A stretch of 64,000 bases of DNA from Marasmius tenuissimus (GCA_029532415.1 JAQOTA010000023.1:62001-126000), one strand, 5' to 3'; counted from the first letter of the stretch, positions 36,112 through 48,967 are shown. A program made the numbers and translations. The notes: a model not told the origin generated them from the sequence alone.

Positions 36112-39100
36112 ATGTCGACGACTAGAATTCACCATGCCTTACCAGCACCTGTCGTTCACCAAGGATTTTCTGTCCACCAGTCGAAGTCTCATGTACTTGC
36201 AGGCGTTCAGGACGCGTATTGGAGTGACGATGAAGCGGTAAGAACCTCTTTTATATGAGGATATTAGGCTCAACTGGCGTCGATGTAGGAGGATGCCGAG
36301 TGCCCTCTTTGTCTCGAAGAGATGGATATTTCCGACTTGAACTTCAAGCCTTGTGTTTGTGGTTACCAGGTATCTAATCCTTCACTTTATCTATCGCAAA
36401 CGGCTTCTCAAGAGGATCTCCTAAGATTTGCAGGTTCTGCTGGCACCATATCAAAGAAAATCTCAACAAGCGGTGCCCGGCTTGCAGGAGAGTCTACACA
36501 GACGACGCGGTCGAGTTCAAGGCCATCGCCACCCAAGAGTATGTTCATTATTCGTTTCCCTGTGAAAATTCGCTCTTACGGTGGACTCTATTCCGCAGCC
36601 ACAAGCGCTTGATGCAACAGAAGAAGCAGCGTGAAAGGGAGCGAAAAGAGCTTGAGACGCTCGGAAGGCGCAATCTCGCAAATGTACGCGTTGTTCAGCG
36701 GAACGTAGTCTATGTTGTTGGCATTGGCCCTCGTTTTGCAAAGGAGGAGGTGCGTCGCTGCTTCCTGGTACACTTGAATTCCCATTGACGGATTCGAGTC
36801 CATTAGTTAATTCCCACTTTACGCTCTCATGAATATTTTGGACAATATGGCAAGATCAACAAAATTCTCTTGGTGAAGAGGAACCCTTCTGGAGGCTCCC
36901 CGGTTCTTGGTGTTTATATTACATACCACCGTCGTGAAGATGCAGCGCGAGCTATCGCGGCAGTGGATGGTAGTCCATCGCCAAGTGGGGGCCGTGAGGT
37001 CATGCGAGCAAGTTATGGAACAACAAAATACTGCATGTCTTTCCTCCGGAGTGTTCCCTGCAGTGATCACAACTGCATGAACTTGCACGAGTGGGGAGAC
37101 GAGAAGGATTGCTTTACCAAAGAGGATCTGACGACGCTGTATGCTTTCCTCCAATATATATGGTGGATCCATTCTCACTCACAGATCTCAGGAAACATAC
37201 CATGAAAACCACAGAGAGTAGAGCGAGGACCGTGGTGGCGAGCAAAAACGAAGCAGAAGGTAACTTTCTCTTGTGGTTCAATTTAGTGGGACTAATATTC
37301 CCGCCCAAGGTCTACCAAAAGCGGCAGCGTGGGGCCATAGGAGCTCCTCAACAACTCCAGCTACCACCGCCAGCTCCTCCGCACTATCTGCGACCCCCAG
37401 ACGTCGGGGAGGTGCTCCTGCTCCCCGACCATCTCGACCTGCGGTAGAGAGTCGTCCTTCCAATGGCCGTCTACAGGAAAGGAAAACAGCTGCTCCAAAG
37501 CCCTCCTCTGCGTCATCATCCCGTCCGGTTACACCTGCTCCTGCATCACTTCCCGCTCGACCGGCCTCTCCATCAGTCAAGGGAGTCAAGTCGCCCAAGG
37601 TATCCAAGGCTGTGGTCAAGGAGGCAGCTATTCCCGTCCCGACATCTTCACAATCGCCGGCGCCCTCGGTTGCAACTGGTTCCGATGCAGGTTCCCATGA
37701 AGCAACACCCGCCTCCCCTCGGGAGCGTCCTCAATCTGCAAGCCCCGCACCTTCTTCCATTCCCTCCGTGCCCCCGGGTTTACCTGCAGTCCCCCCAGGT
37801 TTGTCAGCCCCTCCTGGACTGCCTGCCCCTCGGCCGCCTCGCGTAGATACTGCTTCCCCTCAAACGCCATTGCTTGCATCACAAACAACCTATCAAATGT
37901 CTACCGCGGCCCGTGCATTGCTTGATGATGTCAAAGCGAGGCGGGAGTCTTTACTGCCCAGTGCGCCGGTTCAAAGTCCCTTCCCAGACTTCGATCGTAC
38001 GTTACAGAACCTTACTGCGGGCGACAGCGAGTTTGGAGGATTCACGTTCAACCTGGATCCAAAACTCGCGAGCAGTGAAGATGTCAACGAGGAGTCACTT
38101 CCAGATCTCGAAGTCGAAGCGGCGACGCCTTTCGTTGGCAATTTCATGCAGGCCTTCCCCGCTCTTCGTCCGCCTGGACTATCACACTCAAACTCGTATA
38201 CTGCCACTCCTTCTGGGATACCTTATCCTCACAACCCCACTCACTCTATCTATGATCCCTCGTCAGTCAGATCGACCCCTATCGAAAGTCAATCCACTGG
38301 AAGCTCAAACTACGTCGGATCGTTCGATCCGTTTGCTGACCACGCTGAAGAGCCGCCCCATTCAGGATCTCCTTCACCTGCTAAATTGAATGCATTAGAC
38401 GATGACCCGGCGCGCAGAGTCTCCCGTTTCGGGTTTGCACGCGGTCGGCAGACAACGTCCCGGACGCACACCGCATCTCCATTGCACGTCTCCTCCATTG
38501 CTCAGAGCGTCTCGGAGTCTACCAACTCAATCTATCATCCTTCCCCTGTCCCACATTCTCCTGCTCCATCCCAGTGGTCTCTGCACAGCCGCCAGGACTA
38601 TCCGTATCAGCAGCCTTCGTCTGCGATGGCTTCTCCACTGGTAAGCCATTCCCAGCCACCTGGGTTGTATCCCTCCGGACAGCAGACTAGGTTCCAGCCC
38701 TTCGACAACAATGGAAACGGTGCCGTCACTGAAGTCCAGCTTCGCGAGCTCCTCCAATCTAGTCGAGTGGGCGCGACTGCCAGCCGAGGTGAGACTACAG
38801 TTGATGCAGATTCTTCTTCACTAACGGGAATCACAGAACCCCAAGGCTACAAAGTGACCTCTGGGCAGCAAGGATTCGTTGACCCCGCGATCATGTCTGC
38901 ACGGTTTTCCAGCCAAGATCCCTCGTATCTACCTATGGATCAGTCTTACGGCCCTCCCCCCGGCTTGTCGTTTCCGGAAGGGATGCAACACAATGTTGGT
39001 ATGACGGGAAACTTGTTGGGTGTCAATGATGGGACAGGGCATGCTCACGGTAAGTACTTGCTCTATCTCGGGATGAGGGGAAGGACCAAGCCGCCGTACT

Positions 39101-40881
39101 TTTAGTGCGGAAACTCCATTATCGGCATTGAACACCACAAGTGCATTGTCCTTCTTTCCCGTCTCTTCTCTCTCAATGTGAATGGACTCGGACTCATTGA
39201 CTCCTTGGATCCCAAAGTATTGTTGTACGGCCGACCTTGATCACCCCAATATCCGAGTCCCCGTTATCCGTTCTTGCATTCCCCCCCTCATCCGCAACTA
39301 CTATCGTCTTCCTGACGCTGATCAATACTTAATTTCTATATCGTTCTTTTTGGACTTCCTATCACAGAACCCTTGCTGCCATCAGATACGACGGATACCC
39401 CACCTCTTGACCCATCTGAATTCCCAGCTCTATCATCGACTCTTCCTGCCGAGTCTGCTCCTTCGTCGGAAGACAAACAGACCACTGCTGACGTTGATCT
39501 ATCCCCTGAAGACCTAAAGGCCAAGGAGAAGGCCGAACTCAAAGCTGCTAAGAAAGCTGCTTCTGCTGAAAGAGCTGCTGAGCGACAGCGTATTGCGCAG
39601 GAGAAAGCAGCGGTGAAGGCAGCTGAAAAAGCTAAGGTCGCTCAGGAGAAGGCTGCAGAAAAGGAGAAGGCAGCTGCTCTCAAGGCTCAACAAGAGAAGG
39701 AAAGGGCGGAAAAGGAGAGGGTCGAGAAGGAGAAGGCGAAAGCTGAGAGGTTAGCCAAGGCTGAGAGGGAAAAGGCTGCGCAGGCTGAGAGGGAGAAAGC
39801 TGCGCAGGTGGAGAAGGAGAGGGCGGCGAAAAAGGCGGCTGCGGCTGCAGCAAAATCGGCTGACACTCTGAAGACACCGGGAAAGAAAGCCAATCAGCCC
39901 GCAGTGAAAGTCGCCAACCCTTCGCCCGAAGAGTCAACTCAAGTCCCACTTCTCTCTAAGAAGCCGAAGAAAAACAAGCCAATCGCGAAGCCAATCAAAG
40001 TTCCAACGAGGGAAGAGGATCATGTCCAGGAAGACACATTCACCATACCTTCCGCCTCTGCATCGGATGCTCATCTCACCGCCAAGAGCAACACAGGAAG
40101 TTCCAGTAATTCCCGTTCACAGTCTGTAGAGCGCAACATTCCAACTTCCCTCGCCGATTTGCTTGAAGAGATCTACGTCATGAATCCCACGATGGAACTT
40201 GCCGACCACCCTTTCTTCGATATCCACAAAATCAACCCTGCTGCCAAAATGCCGTTGGAATACGGCCCTCTTGTCCACGCCCTGTCGGCTTTGTCTGTAG
40301 GCGGAGGCTCGTTTGCGAACAACGTTCCCTCGGGGTCCATTGACAATGCTGTTTCCTCATTCCAGCAGCTCTTAGAAACCCTTACCCAGACCATTTCAGA
40401 TCTTCTCAGGCTTCTTCCTCGTACTACCTGGGACGATAGCTCGTCTTTCGATGGCGTCCTTCGTGACATGCTCAAGGGCGATGATTTCCTCGATGACAAT
40501 GGCGAAGATGGTCAAGGCCGCGAGGACGAAGTGGCCGCATTGACGTTAGCTCTCGAGCGTCGCGCTCGTTGGATGGAAGTTCAGCTCTCCAAACTAGAGG
40601 AACTACATCGAGACATCAACAACGCAGCCGTCAGGGCAGTCTTGGCTTTCAATGACAGTGGCTGGGATCGCCATGGCTTTATGCCTCGTATTGGCAACAC
40701 TGTCCGTCGTTTCGACAGCCTCGGGATGATTGAAGACGAGGATTTGCAGGTCAGGCCGATGACTATCGACGAGCTAGAGGAGAAGTTGGCTGTGGCCAAG
40801 GAGGCAGCTGTATTCGCAGAGACCGAGTTGCGGGAGATGATGGAAAGTATGCAAGCCGTGAAACCTATTGAGGAACTGTGA
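36112..40881 (+). CDS. NOT4: CCR4-NOT complex ubiquitin ligase subunit NOT4
   Basis: E3 ubiquitin ligase of the CCR4-NOT complex, acting in mRNA decay and translation quality control. Starts MSTTRIHHALPAPVVHQGFS. A C4C4 RING follows: EDAECPLCLEEMD, FKPCVCGYQICRFCWHHI and KRCPACRRVYTDD. Next come a helical linker (MQQKKQRERERKELETL), an RRM (VVYVVGIGPRFAKEE, YFGQYGKINKILLVKR, YITYHRREDAARAIAAVDG) and a CCCH-like finger (CMSFLRSVPCSDHNCMNLHE). A very long Pro/Ser-rich disordered region and an Ala/Lys/Glu-rich helix (39520-39850) come before a conserved C-terminal helical part (LADLLEEIYVMNPTMELADH) ending MQAVKPIEEL. About eight exons. The join between 39050 and 39368 is the least certain; it could hold an extra exon. 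Several introns use AAG acceptors. Confidence 0.85.
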
Positions 40882-41054
40882 TGTGAAGTAATAATACTAT
40901 TGTACGCAACCAAATATCCTTTTCATACAATCAGCCATAATGCACAATGTCTTGCTGAACGAGGAAGTAGCAATGAAGACATTCCACCGATAGCGGTATC
41001 AATGATCAATATATAGTAGATCGCACATGAGATCCTAATGACATTAGGTCGTGT

Positions 41055-43519
41055 TTAGTTTCTATCCTTCGACTTCCTGTCTGGGTACAGCTGTTGATGT
41101 TAGTAGACGTCTACGACACATCACAATTGTACAATACCTTGCCAGGATTTAGCAGATTCAAGGGATCCACAGCCTCCTTCACAGTCCTCATAAGCTCAAC
41201 GGTGCCCTCCCCCAGCTCTTCGATCAGGTATTCCTTCTTTCCTACACCAACACCATGTTCGCCCGTACCTATATGATGCTGGTCAGTTATGACTTCAAAA
41301 AGCTTGAGCTCGCATCAACGACGTACATGTCCCATCCAGGGTTAATGCCCGGTGCACCAACCGATGAACTGCATCCTCGACAGATTTGAGCTCTTGATCG
41401 TTCTTGAATAGGATAAGAGCATGGAAATTGCCGTCCCCGACATGTCCCACAATCGTACTACGCAATCCAGCATCCGCGAGATCCTTCTTCGTCGAGTACA
41501 CCAGTTCCGGTAAGCGAGAAACTGGAACGCTGTGACCAGGGAAGTATCTCGTTGAAAACCAGCTCGAACAGGAACCAAGAACGTATGCTCACCAAACATC
41601 CGTCGTCCAGCACTTGGTCCCTGGGTTTGCGCTCAAGTACTCATCAATGCATACTTCCTGGCTTCCCACAGATCCTCTGCCTCTTCATCCGTCGTTGCGA
41701 AAGCGAAATTTTGGCCGTTGTGTTTCTTCACAATTGATTGTACAGTCTTAGAGGCGAGCTGAATCGCAGCGTCGTCTCCTTGAATCTTGAAAAAGAGTGT
41801 GTCCTTGACAGCAAGCGGGGCGGAGCGCGAGATGAGGCCTGCGGTGTTGATTGCTTGCATCACTGTCATTTGTTAAAGGAGATCATTCAAGAGCCATAAG
41901 CAAAGCACAGAGGGTTGCGCACTGTGATCATCGAGTAGTTCCACGCATTCTGTAACGAGTTGTTAGCAATTTGTTGTTAATCGAAGAGACGGGAAGCACT
42001 CACGAAAGTGAGCACCATACGGGCTGTTCAAGATTTCCTGGACGGCGTCTACGGCCTTCTCGACGTTAGGGAACTGAGCCATCGCGACCTTCGTGGGAAG
42101 TCTAGGTGCTAATCTGAGTGTAGCTACAAGGGATCTGTCAGGAGGTGTACGACAAAGCGGTGGGTGTCGTCTACAAACCTTCAGTCACAATCCCAAGAGT
42201 GCCCTCCGCGCCTATGAAGAGTTTCGTTGTGTCAAAACCTGCGGCAGACTTTCTTGCGCGACTTCTCGTCTTGATTACCTCGCCGTTGGGAAGGACAACA
42301 GTCTAAAATACAGATGAGGGCGAAGCGTAGCACTGAGGGATTGGGTACACCGACCAAGTTCAAGAACCACTCGGCTTTCGCAGTTCCATATCGGACTGCG
42401 TTGGCTGAGAGGCAAAGTCAGCGGGTTCGAAAACGAGGTCGTGGAGAGCAGACGCACTTCCGCTACAGCCGGTTCCCACCATCCCACCAATTGTCTAAAC
42501 GTCGTGAGAGGATGTGAAGACGAAAGCCATGTCATAGCTTACAGCACCAGGACCTGGGTCAAGCTACTACAGATGAGTCTCAAGTTGCCCTGATCTCTGA
42601 GATTGAGCTCACGGGGAAGAATAACGGGATGCCTTTCTCTTTGAGGGTGAGATTGATGTCCTCCCAACGTGCTCCAGATTGACAGACAAGGTCCGAGTCG
42701 GCCTCTAGATGCAAATTAGTTGATACATAGGTCCGGGGGAGGTTGTATGCGTACCGTTTATAGCCAGGATCTTATCCATGTTCGACATATCAATACAGAT
42801 GCTACCCGAGGGTATCTATCGGTGTGGCATGAGTTATGACTAGCAAGAAGGTGTATTGGTTCCCTACCCCGGAATAGTGACCTTCCAAACTCGTTGCACC
42901 CGAATAAACGACGATTGGCATCACGCATTCTGTTGCAATCTTCACAATCTTCACAACGTCTTCAGTGGTCAAAGGAAATACCTGTGGTAAAGCTTCAACA
43001 CTGCATCGCAGACAATTGCTAGAACCGTACCACGACAGAGTGAGGAGAAGCCGGATGATACGAGTTTTCTGACGCGCCATGCTGTTTCAAAACCTCCGAA
43101 TCGGTAGAGACACGGTCTTCTTCAGGAAATGCAGCCTGGAGCTTCTCGACGGCCACCTTTATCTCTCTGGGGGTCGCATATCCACGCTTCTTTCCCTCCG
43201 GCTACGAAAGAGTTTTTAGTTCTGATACCTGAAGAAGCAGGAAATTACACACGAAAAGGTACGAGTCTAAGTAGTTTGTTGCGAGGACAATTCCAACAGC
43301 ATAAATGACTGCTTGAGCCATTGCCCTAGCCTTCCATGAGCCCGGAAATTGACTTGACCACGGAGAATGTCGGAGGTATGACAATAATTTTGGGCCGTTT
43401 GTGCTCGATGGTGGGGTCGTTGCGAATCTGGGAGGAGGCTGCGGCCTCTTCGTCGCGTAATTTCGATGGCGAATGGGCACGGTGAGCTGCCTCGTCGATA
43501 TTCTGAGCCTGGGGACCAT
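41055..43519 (-). CDS. DLD1: mitochondrial D-lactate dehydrogenase (cytochrome)
   Basis: FAD enzyme that oxidises D-lactate to pyruvate and passes electrons to cytochrome c. Starts [20 protein letters not shown], an Arg-rich mitochondrial leader, followed by a hydrophobic helix ([19 protein letters not shown]). The FAD domain has [20 protein letters not shown] and [15 protein letters not shown]. The C-terminal domain has [17 protein letters not shown] and [18 protein letters not shown]. It ends in an extra small exon, [11 protein letters not shown], spliced after NPGK. About a dozen introns. The 41094-41276 region on the plus strand is only a shadow of the last exons. The downstream intergenic gap to NOT4 is short (173 bases), so the two genes converge. 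Confidence 0.87.
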
Positions 43520-43635
43520 GGTGGGTGAGAGAAAAAGTTGCCCGGGCCGTCCCCGCGGACGTTCGACGCGTCAAGTGCACGCGGCACAATCACCCCAGCG
43601 TCTCTTTCTCTTTCACCACTACGACAACCCAAAAG

Positions 43636-45152
43636 ATGCAGCCTTCGTCCCACACAGCGAGCAAAAATATTTCTTCTCATCAATGGTGGCTTCAAGAATA
43701 CAGTGGCTCTCAGGACTGGCACACCAACGATATTCCCTTCGAGACTTTCAATTCCCTGACCGCCGTTGCCCACGATGCGGGACAATACACTGCGCCGGGG
43801 CATCTCTATGCGAACCCCGGCATTTCGCAGGGACCTCCCTCTTACAGACAGGATCTAAGTAACGCCTGGTCATCACCCCCACCGCTTGGCTCATCAGGGA
43901 GTACACAACCAGTACCATCGCCACGCCTCAATTTCCAGTACGTCCAGAGCGTCAAAGGTGCACACAGTCGGCGGGTGCCCACTGCAGCTCTGAGCGAATT
44001 CTCTTCCGGTACTCCCAATATGCTACCTGTGGAGCATATATACACCTCTCAGGCCCAGGATCGCTCATCTCATGTCCACCCTCTTCAAGAAGCTGCTCGG
44101 ATTCTGCCACAAGCAAAAGCACGCATACACCTACATTCTCCTTACCGTTCAAGTCGACTCAATCCAAACGCCCTCAATCCAAGCTACGCTCCTCCTCTTC
44201 GCTTGCCTACTGCGCGCCGTTCAGTTCATAACTATCACAACCCACAACGCATACTGCCAGAGGTTTCTCACTTTAGAGTCCCACTTGGTTCCCTCACTTC
44301 TACATTTGCCTCAAATTCGAAATTCACTTCCACTACTCCGCTCGAAACGCAACTTACATCGCTTCGTCGTCCCCATGTTCTTCCGCTGAGTGGGCAGAAT
44401 ACCATCACCATACCCTCGATTCCAGATGCTCTTATTACTTCAAGCGAATTTCACGCGCAAAGACAGCAACAGGCCGCGAAAATGGACTCGGAGAACGTCG
44501 TTCCCTACAAACAGGAGGGTATACCGAAGCCGATGAGGATAGAAGCCCCGGTCCCCGTTAGGTACCATAACATCGCTGTTCAATCATTGAAGACGCACGC
44601 AGCTAGTATGAACAAAGATGTGGGGTTTTTGAGCCTTTTAAATGGTTCCGTTGGGAAGGACAGCGGGAAGGACGAAAGCTCTCCTGCCGCCGTGGACGGA
44701 AAGTCGACTCCGATTGGGGAGTCCCAGTCGACGGTAAGATCTTTCCAAAATTTTGGACTAGCCGATGATTCAATACGAAACAGACTCCCCTTCCGCATGT
44801 AGATAGAGCGATGGAGGGCGGCGAAGAGTTTGCGCTTGCAGATGGACCATACACAGAGCAGGAGCAGGGCACCAGTCAGGTTGGTTTGTATCGCCTATTA
44901 GCTCGCCTAGCACTCAATCAACTCTAGAATCCACATCCGAACCTAAATCCGATTCCTGAGGATGCGAACGCGACCTTGAAAGCCCGGCTGCAGACTTATG
45001 GTACCTTGCGGCTCGCTTCTCCTGATACTCTTATTGCGTTGACCGAACCGTTCTTGTTGGATTGGTGTTTCGATCAGTCAAAGTACGATAGGTTGGCTTC
45101 GATGTGTGACAAAGTGTGGGCAGGCTACTCCAGTATTCCAACTTCAATTTGA
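43636..45152 (+). CDS. disordered protein of unknown function
   Basis: Divergent from the D-lactate dehydrogenase gene, about 115 bases away. From the ATG at 43636 it starts MQPSSHTASKNISSHQWWLQ and runs for about 350 residues rich in Ser, Pro and Gln without recognised domains. The long frame ends after GKSTPIGESQST, where a GT donor is present. Probable later exons are 44800-44880 (MEGGEEFALADGPYTEQEQG) and 44928-45152 (NPHPNLNPIPEDANATLKAR, LTEPFLLDWCFDQSKYDRL). The phase of the first join is not resolved. The C-terminal segment looks more structured and may be the conserved part. I do not recognise the family. Confidence 0.55.
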
Positions 45153-45429
45153 AGCTTACAGTACGGTTACCGCTACTTTCCATTGCGCCGCTGAAACCGA
45201 GACGTCACCTTGGCAATGTTTGCCATGTGGCTATCTGAGACCTTGTGCAGGCTCCAGAGTTATGCCTAGTTATGCCCAGTTATGCCCCTTTTTGTCCTCC
45301 TTTGAATCGACTCCTCAATTTCGCCTGCAACTCCCATAAAGATCAGTGCTCAGCTACCCGGTAAGGCTCTTTTGCGGATGAGCATGTCCTCCGAATACTG
45401 ACTATCTCACAGCAACCAACATCCCGCCT
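45153..45429 (+). promoter_or_regulatory. leader of F-box gene 1 with probable 5'-untranslated intron
   Basis: A stretch from CCGGTAAGGC (near 45358) to TCTCACAG (near 45413) looks like a 5'-untranslated intron. The second F-box gene has a matching stretch before its own start. Confidence 0.5.
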
Positions 45430-47055
45430 ATGTCGACGAAGAACAACCATTCGTTGCCTCATGTTCAAAGCCTCCTGCGACGCTGCATATCCTCTTCTGA
45501 GCGATATGTCATCTCTGGTCACTTGGAGGAAGCCCAAAAAGAACTTAGAAGCCGCGAAATAGAGATCAACAAGCTCAAAGCAGACCTTTTGATGTTAGAG
45601 AACGAACGGGATCAACTAAAGAACCGGGTGGAGACATTTCGTGCTCTGCTAGCACCGGTACATAGGCTGCCCACGGAGCTACTGGCCAGTATCCTCAAGT
45701 ATGCCGCCGAATGTGGGGATATTCACGAACAGATTACACCCACCGAGGCGCCTCGAATCGTTACACTTTCCATGGTTTGCAGTCGATGGCGTGAAATAAC
45801 CCTGTCAACGCCCTCCTTGTGGTCTTTCATCAGCCTGTGGTTGTTTGATTGGATCTACAAGGTTAGCCCTAATGACGACGGTGAGGGATTCGGAGATCCC
45901 AAGTACGAGTTTAAGGGCGTTGAAGAGATATCGCGGCTGAAGCGCATCCTACAGCTCTTTTTGAAGCGCTCCCAGACCACTCAGCTGGACATACGCTTGA
46001 GGTTGACGCTTATACAAGCTACACTGCTGGATTATGAGGCCTCAGTAATCCGTTCGGTTTTGGAAGTATTGGTCCCCACGGCGTCGCGTTGGAAGAGTCT
46101 TAACATCGACTTACCCGAAGACCTCTCGTCCGATGTCTCTGCCCTCTCCCTTCTCCAAAATCTCTCCTCTCTCCAGCACCTCGACTTACCTTTGCCCTGG
46201 CACGGGCCACATGTCGAAGGTTGCCCCTCCGTGACTTCTGTACGTCTCGGACATGGCATGGCCACGGGCATGCTTCTCATACCATGGCATCAAGTCAGAA
46301 CGTTGCATTTCACAGGATTCGGAGGATCGGTCGAACAGGCGTTGGATACCGTGCGCTCGTGTTCTGGAGTCGAAGACCTCACCCTTGAGTGTGCACCCCT
46401 CATGGTCAACCCTCCGGCCATTCCTCCTATCGTTTCCCCATGCTTAACGTCCCTGACCCTTAGGGAGTTCCAGTTGCGTCCACGTCCGGGTCGCACTTCC
46501 GCCTTCCGACTCTTTTCACTCCCGCAACTATCTACCTTGACACTATGGGCAGACGAAGTTAACATGGATGTCAGGGATTTCTCTGATTTCCTGTATCGTT
46601 CATCCTGCACGATCACCCATCTCACCATCCAGTCATCATACATGGGCAAATATGGCCCAAAGGAGAACGAGGACACGATTATTGCCTTCCTAAGGCTTCT
46701 TCCAACGCTCAAAGTACTATGCCTAAAAGAAAAACATGCTCCAGAAAGACACAGGTGTAACAAGCTTGTTTCGCGCACATTGTTGAGGCGGCTGTCCGCC
46801 CATCGGAGATGTTATTCGGACTCCCCCTTTCTCCCCCACCTCTCCGAATTGACGTTGTCGGTTTATGGAAAGAAGCTGGATACGGAGGCCCTCATAGAGG
46901 CAGTCGCATCGCGATGGCTTCAAGCGGAATCCAATACGGGCATCACTCGCTTGCAGTCCTTAAACTTAGAACTCATCGACAAGTCTTCACCTACGTTGGA
47001 GTCTTTACATTACTTGCGACGCGCGGGACTGAAGGTGGAGATATTTGGTTGCTAG
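45430..47055 (+). CDS. F-box protein, paralogue 1
   Basis: Single-exon gene of 541 codons, probably a substrate receptor of an SCF ubiquitin ligase. An N-terminal coiled coil (HLEEAQKELRSREIEINKLK, about residues 35-75) leads into the F-box core APVHRLPTELLASILKYA, followed by TLSMVCSRWREITLSTPSLW. The rest (about 150-541) is leucine-rich-like with repeated L..L..L strands (QHLDLPLPW, ITHLTIQSSYM, SLNLELID), ending YLRRAGLKVEIFGC. This layout is very common and much expanded in agaricomycetes. The substrate is unknown. Paralogue 2 lies 2.3 kb downstream in the same orientation, with DUF2306 copy C between. Confidence 0.85.
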   Translation: MSTKNNHSLPHVQSLLRRCISSSERYVISGHLEEAQKELRSREIEINKLKADLLMLENERDQLKNRVETFRALLAPVHRLPTELLASILKYAAECGDIHEQITPTEAPRIVTLSMVCSRWREITLSTPSLWSFISLWLFDWIYKVSPNDDGEGFGDPKYEFKGVEEISRLKRILQLFLKRSQTTQLDIRLRLTLIQATLLDYEASVIRSVLEVLVPTASRWKSLNIDLPEDLSSDVSALSLLQNLSSLQHLDLPLPWHGPHVEGCPSVTSVRLGHGMATGMLLIPWHQVRTLHFTGFGGSVEQALDTVRSCSGVEDLTLECAPLMVNPPAIPPIVSPCLTSLTLREFQLRPRPGRTSAFRLFSLPQLSTLTLWADEVNMDVRDFSDFLYRSSCTITHLTIQSSYMGKYGPKENEDTIIAFLRLLPTLKVLCLKEKHAPERHRCNKLVSRTLLRRLSAHRRCYSDSPFLPHLSELTLSVYGKKLDTEALIEAVASRWLQAESNTGITRLQSLNLELIDKSSPTLESLHYLRRAGLKVEIFGC

Positions 47056-47620
47056 CAGAGCTACCTACCTTTCGGACTTTTGAGCTAGGGCCGTGAACCG
47101 TCAGTGCCCTTGAGAATGTAATGTGCACGATTTTGTTAGTACTGGTACTGCTGGACAGTGTAGGGTCTGCTTCAATGTCATTAGGTCTTCTTTGTCCCTC
47201 GAATTTATATGAAGTATAACCCCAGCTGCTTCACGGGGTCGTCTTGTGTAATGCAAACTTCCTTGTTCCGCCGAGTATCAGCTCCTCCCAAAGACACTGA
47301 GTAAAGGGGAGACTTCTATAACACACGATGATATATTCGTTGTAATGCACATCAGTACTGACTCGCGTCCTCCCATGCCGACTCTTGTCGCCGGAAAGGA
47401 CGGGGTTGGTCGTGAAGGATGGGAGAGGAAACCGAATTAGAGCGACAGGGCTTACAGAGACGAAAGCGGGTGAGTGTGGTTTCTGTTCCAAGGAACTCGG
47501 TCCGCCCTGTTCGCGCTCGTGATATTATTCTACAGATAGGATACATAGGTTAAAGCCAAAGGCAGTCCATTGTCTAATGATAGCGAGCGATGCTATCTTG
47601 AATAAATAAGTCGTCCAGCT
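47056..47620. other. 3' region of F-box gene 1
   Basis: The part to about 47215 matches the sequence downstream of F-box gene 2 (50980-51130), so the duplication included 3'-untranslated sequence. No gene recognised in the rest. Confidence 0.5.
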
Positions 47621-48895
47621 TTACTCCGGCTTGTATTCAACCCCAAAGTTGTCCCCAAGACGATCTCCAACCGTACCCATGCTCCCAGGTCGCGTCACCC
47701 CCCTCTCCAGCTGTCTTTGGTACGACACTTTACGGAGTCGGGCAGTCTCGCCTGGGGTGAGGTGGATGTAAATCTCGACGCTGCAAATTGACCAATCCAG
47801 TCAGCACGGACTCCACCAGTGGAGTTTTCGGACAGACTTACCCAATAGCGTGCAAAAACATCGCAATCCATAGCGCAGGTCCAAAGCTCATCCGCAGAGT
47901 AGAGCCGATATTCACGCCAATTGTCCATACAGCTGGGACTGCGACATGTATGGCATCAAGGGAACCAGTGAGGCAAGTCGGGTACAGCTCCTCCAACATC
48001 GTTGAGTTGTTGTCAATCGTATAAAAGACCTCGGCACAACTCCATACCTGTGAGGACCGTGAGTTTCTGGTTCTCCTCAGGCCGCGGTGAATGGGACGAC
48101 TCACGGTATGATACTGGCCTATCGCTGAGATTATCCGAGCTGTGATGATCATCACAATACGGAGAGTAATAATGGATGAGGCATAGAACCACGTTCTAAG
48201 CATCCACTTCCGATGTTGATCGATCTGGAGTTTCTTGATATTGAACCAAGCGATGGTCGCGGAGACCATGGTTACAATTCCCAAAAACAGGATCCCGGAT
48301 TGGATAGAGATATCACCCCCATACGAGCGACGCATTAGCACGGATGCAAATGCGATACCAACGAAGAGCAACAACAAGGATATGTACCCTGATAGACGGT
48401 GCACGATGATGGCCTTGTACCGAATGGCGGGGACGAATTGGAAGACGGCGAGGAAGCCGGCGGGGAGAACTGTACCGAGGTGAACAAGCATTGCTACTTT
48501 GTAGATTCCACTTCTCAACCAGAACACCTCTCCGGGAGCGACGCCTTCGAGCATGGTCGGAGCGTGGAGGTACATGGAACGAGCGAGTACAAATCCTAGC
48601 ATCGCACCGCTGGAGGACGACCGAACGTGAGTCCTATATCATGAGTAATGGTGGAACGAATCGTACCCGAAAATAAACCCTAGTGAGAGTAGAACCGTTG
48701 AATAGATGAATGATGTGTGAAGTTTGAAGGATACTCACAGAGCACGAAATTATAACCTTTCTTGAAGCCCAGTGCTTGGAAAAGGTGTACAAAGGGGTTG
48801 GGGCGGTTTTTCATGGATATATCTCGGGACTCCTTGTTGCTGTCAACAGAAGTTTGAGATCGTAAATCTTCGTGCAACTTGGGCGTAGTAGTCAT
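47621..48895 (-). CDS. DUF2306 family integral membrane protein (copy C)
   Basis: Third intact member of the family, on the opposite strand and placed between the two F-box genes. It has the same five-exon plan as copies A and B. It starts MTTTPKLHEDLRSQTSVDSN, then FVHLFQALGFKKGYNFVLC. The main exon has GFLAVFQFVPAIRYKAIIVH, LSGYISLLLLFVGIAFAS and DQHRKWMLRTWFYASSI. It ends with VEIYIHLTPGETARLRKVSY and a final tyrosine-lysine-proline-glutamate. In exon 3 and downstream it is closer to copy A than to copy B. Function unknown; all splice sites look usable. Confidence 0.85.
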
Positions 48896-48960
48896 GGTGC
48901 TGTGAGTTATAGGAAATGAGGATGATGGGAGGAAGTTAGATGGGGCGAGCACGACTTCTT

Positions 48961-48967
48961 TTATACG
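48961..48967 (-). promoter_or_regulatory. TATA box of DUF2306 copy C
   Basis: Read on the minus strand it is TATAAAAGAAGTC, the same as upstream of copy B. It lies 66 bases before the ATG at 48895. Confidence 0.6.

Noticed and set aside
39680..39949. Minus-strand Ser/Pro-rich ORFs opposite the NOT4 helix
   Set aside because: Composition is just the complement of Ala/Lys/Glu codons.
43842..44152. Minus-strand ORFs inside the disordered protein gene
   Set aside because: Shadows of a low-complexity coding region; no motif or splice pattern of their own.
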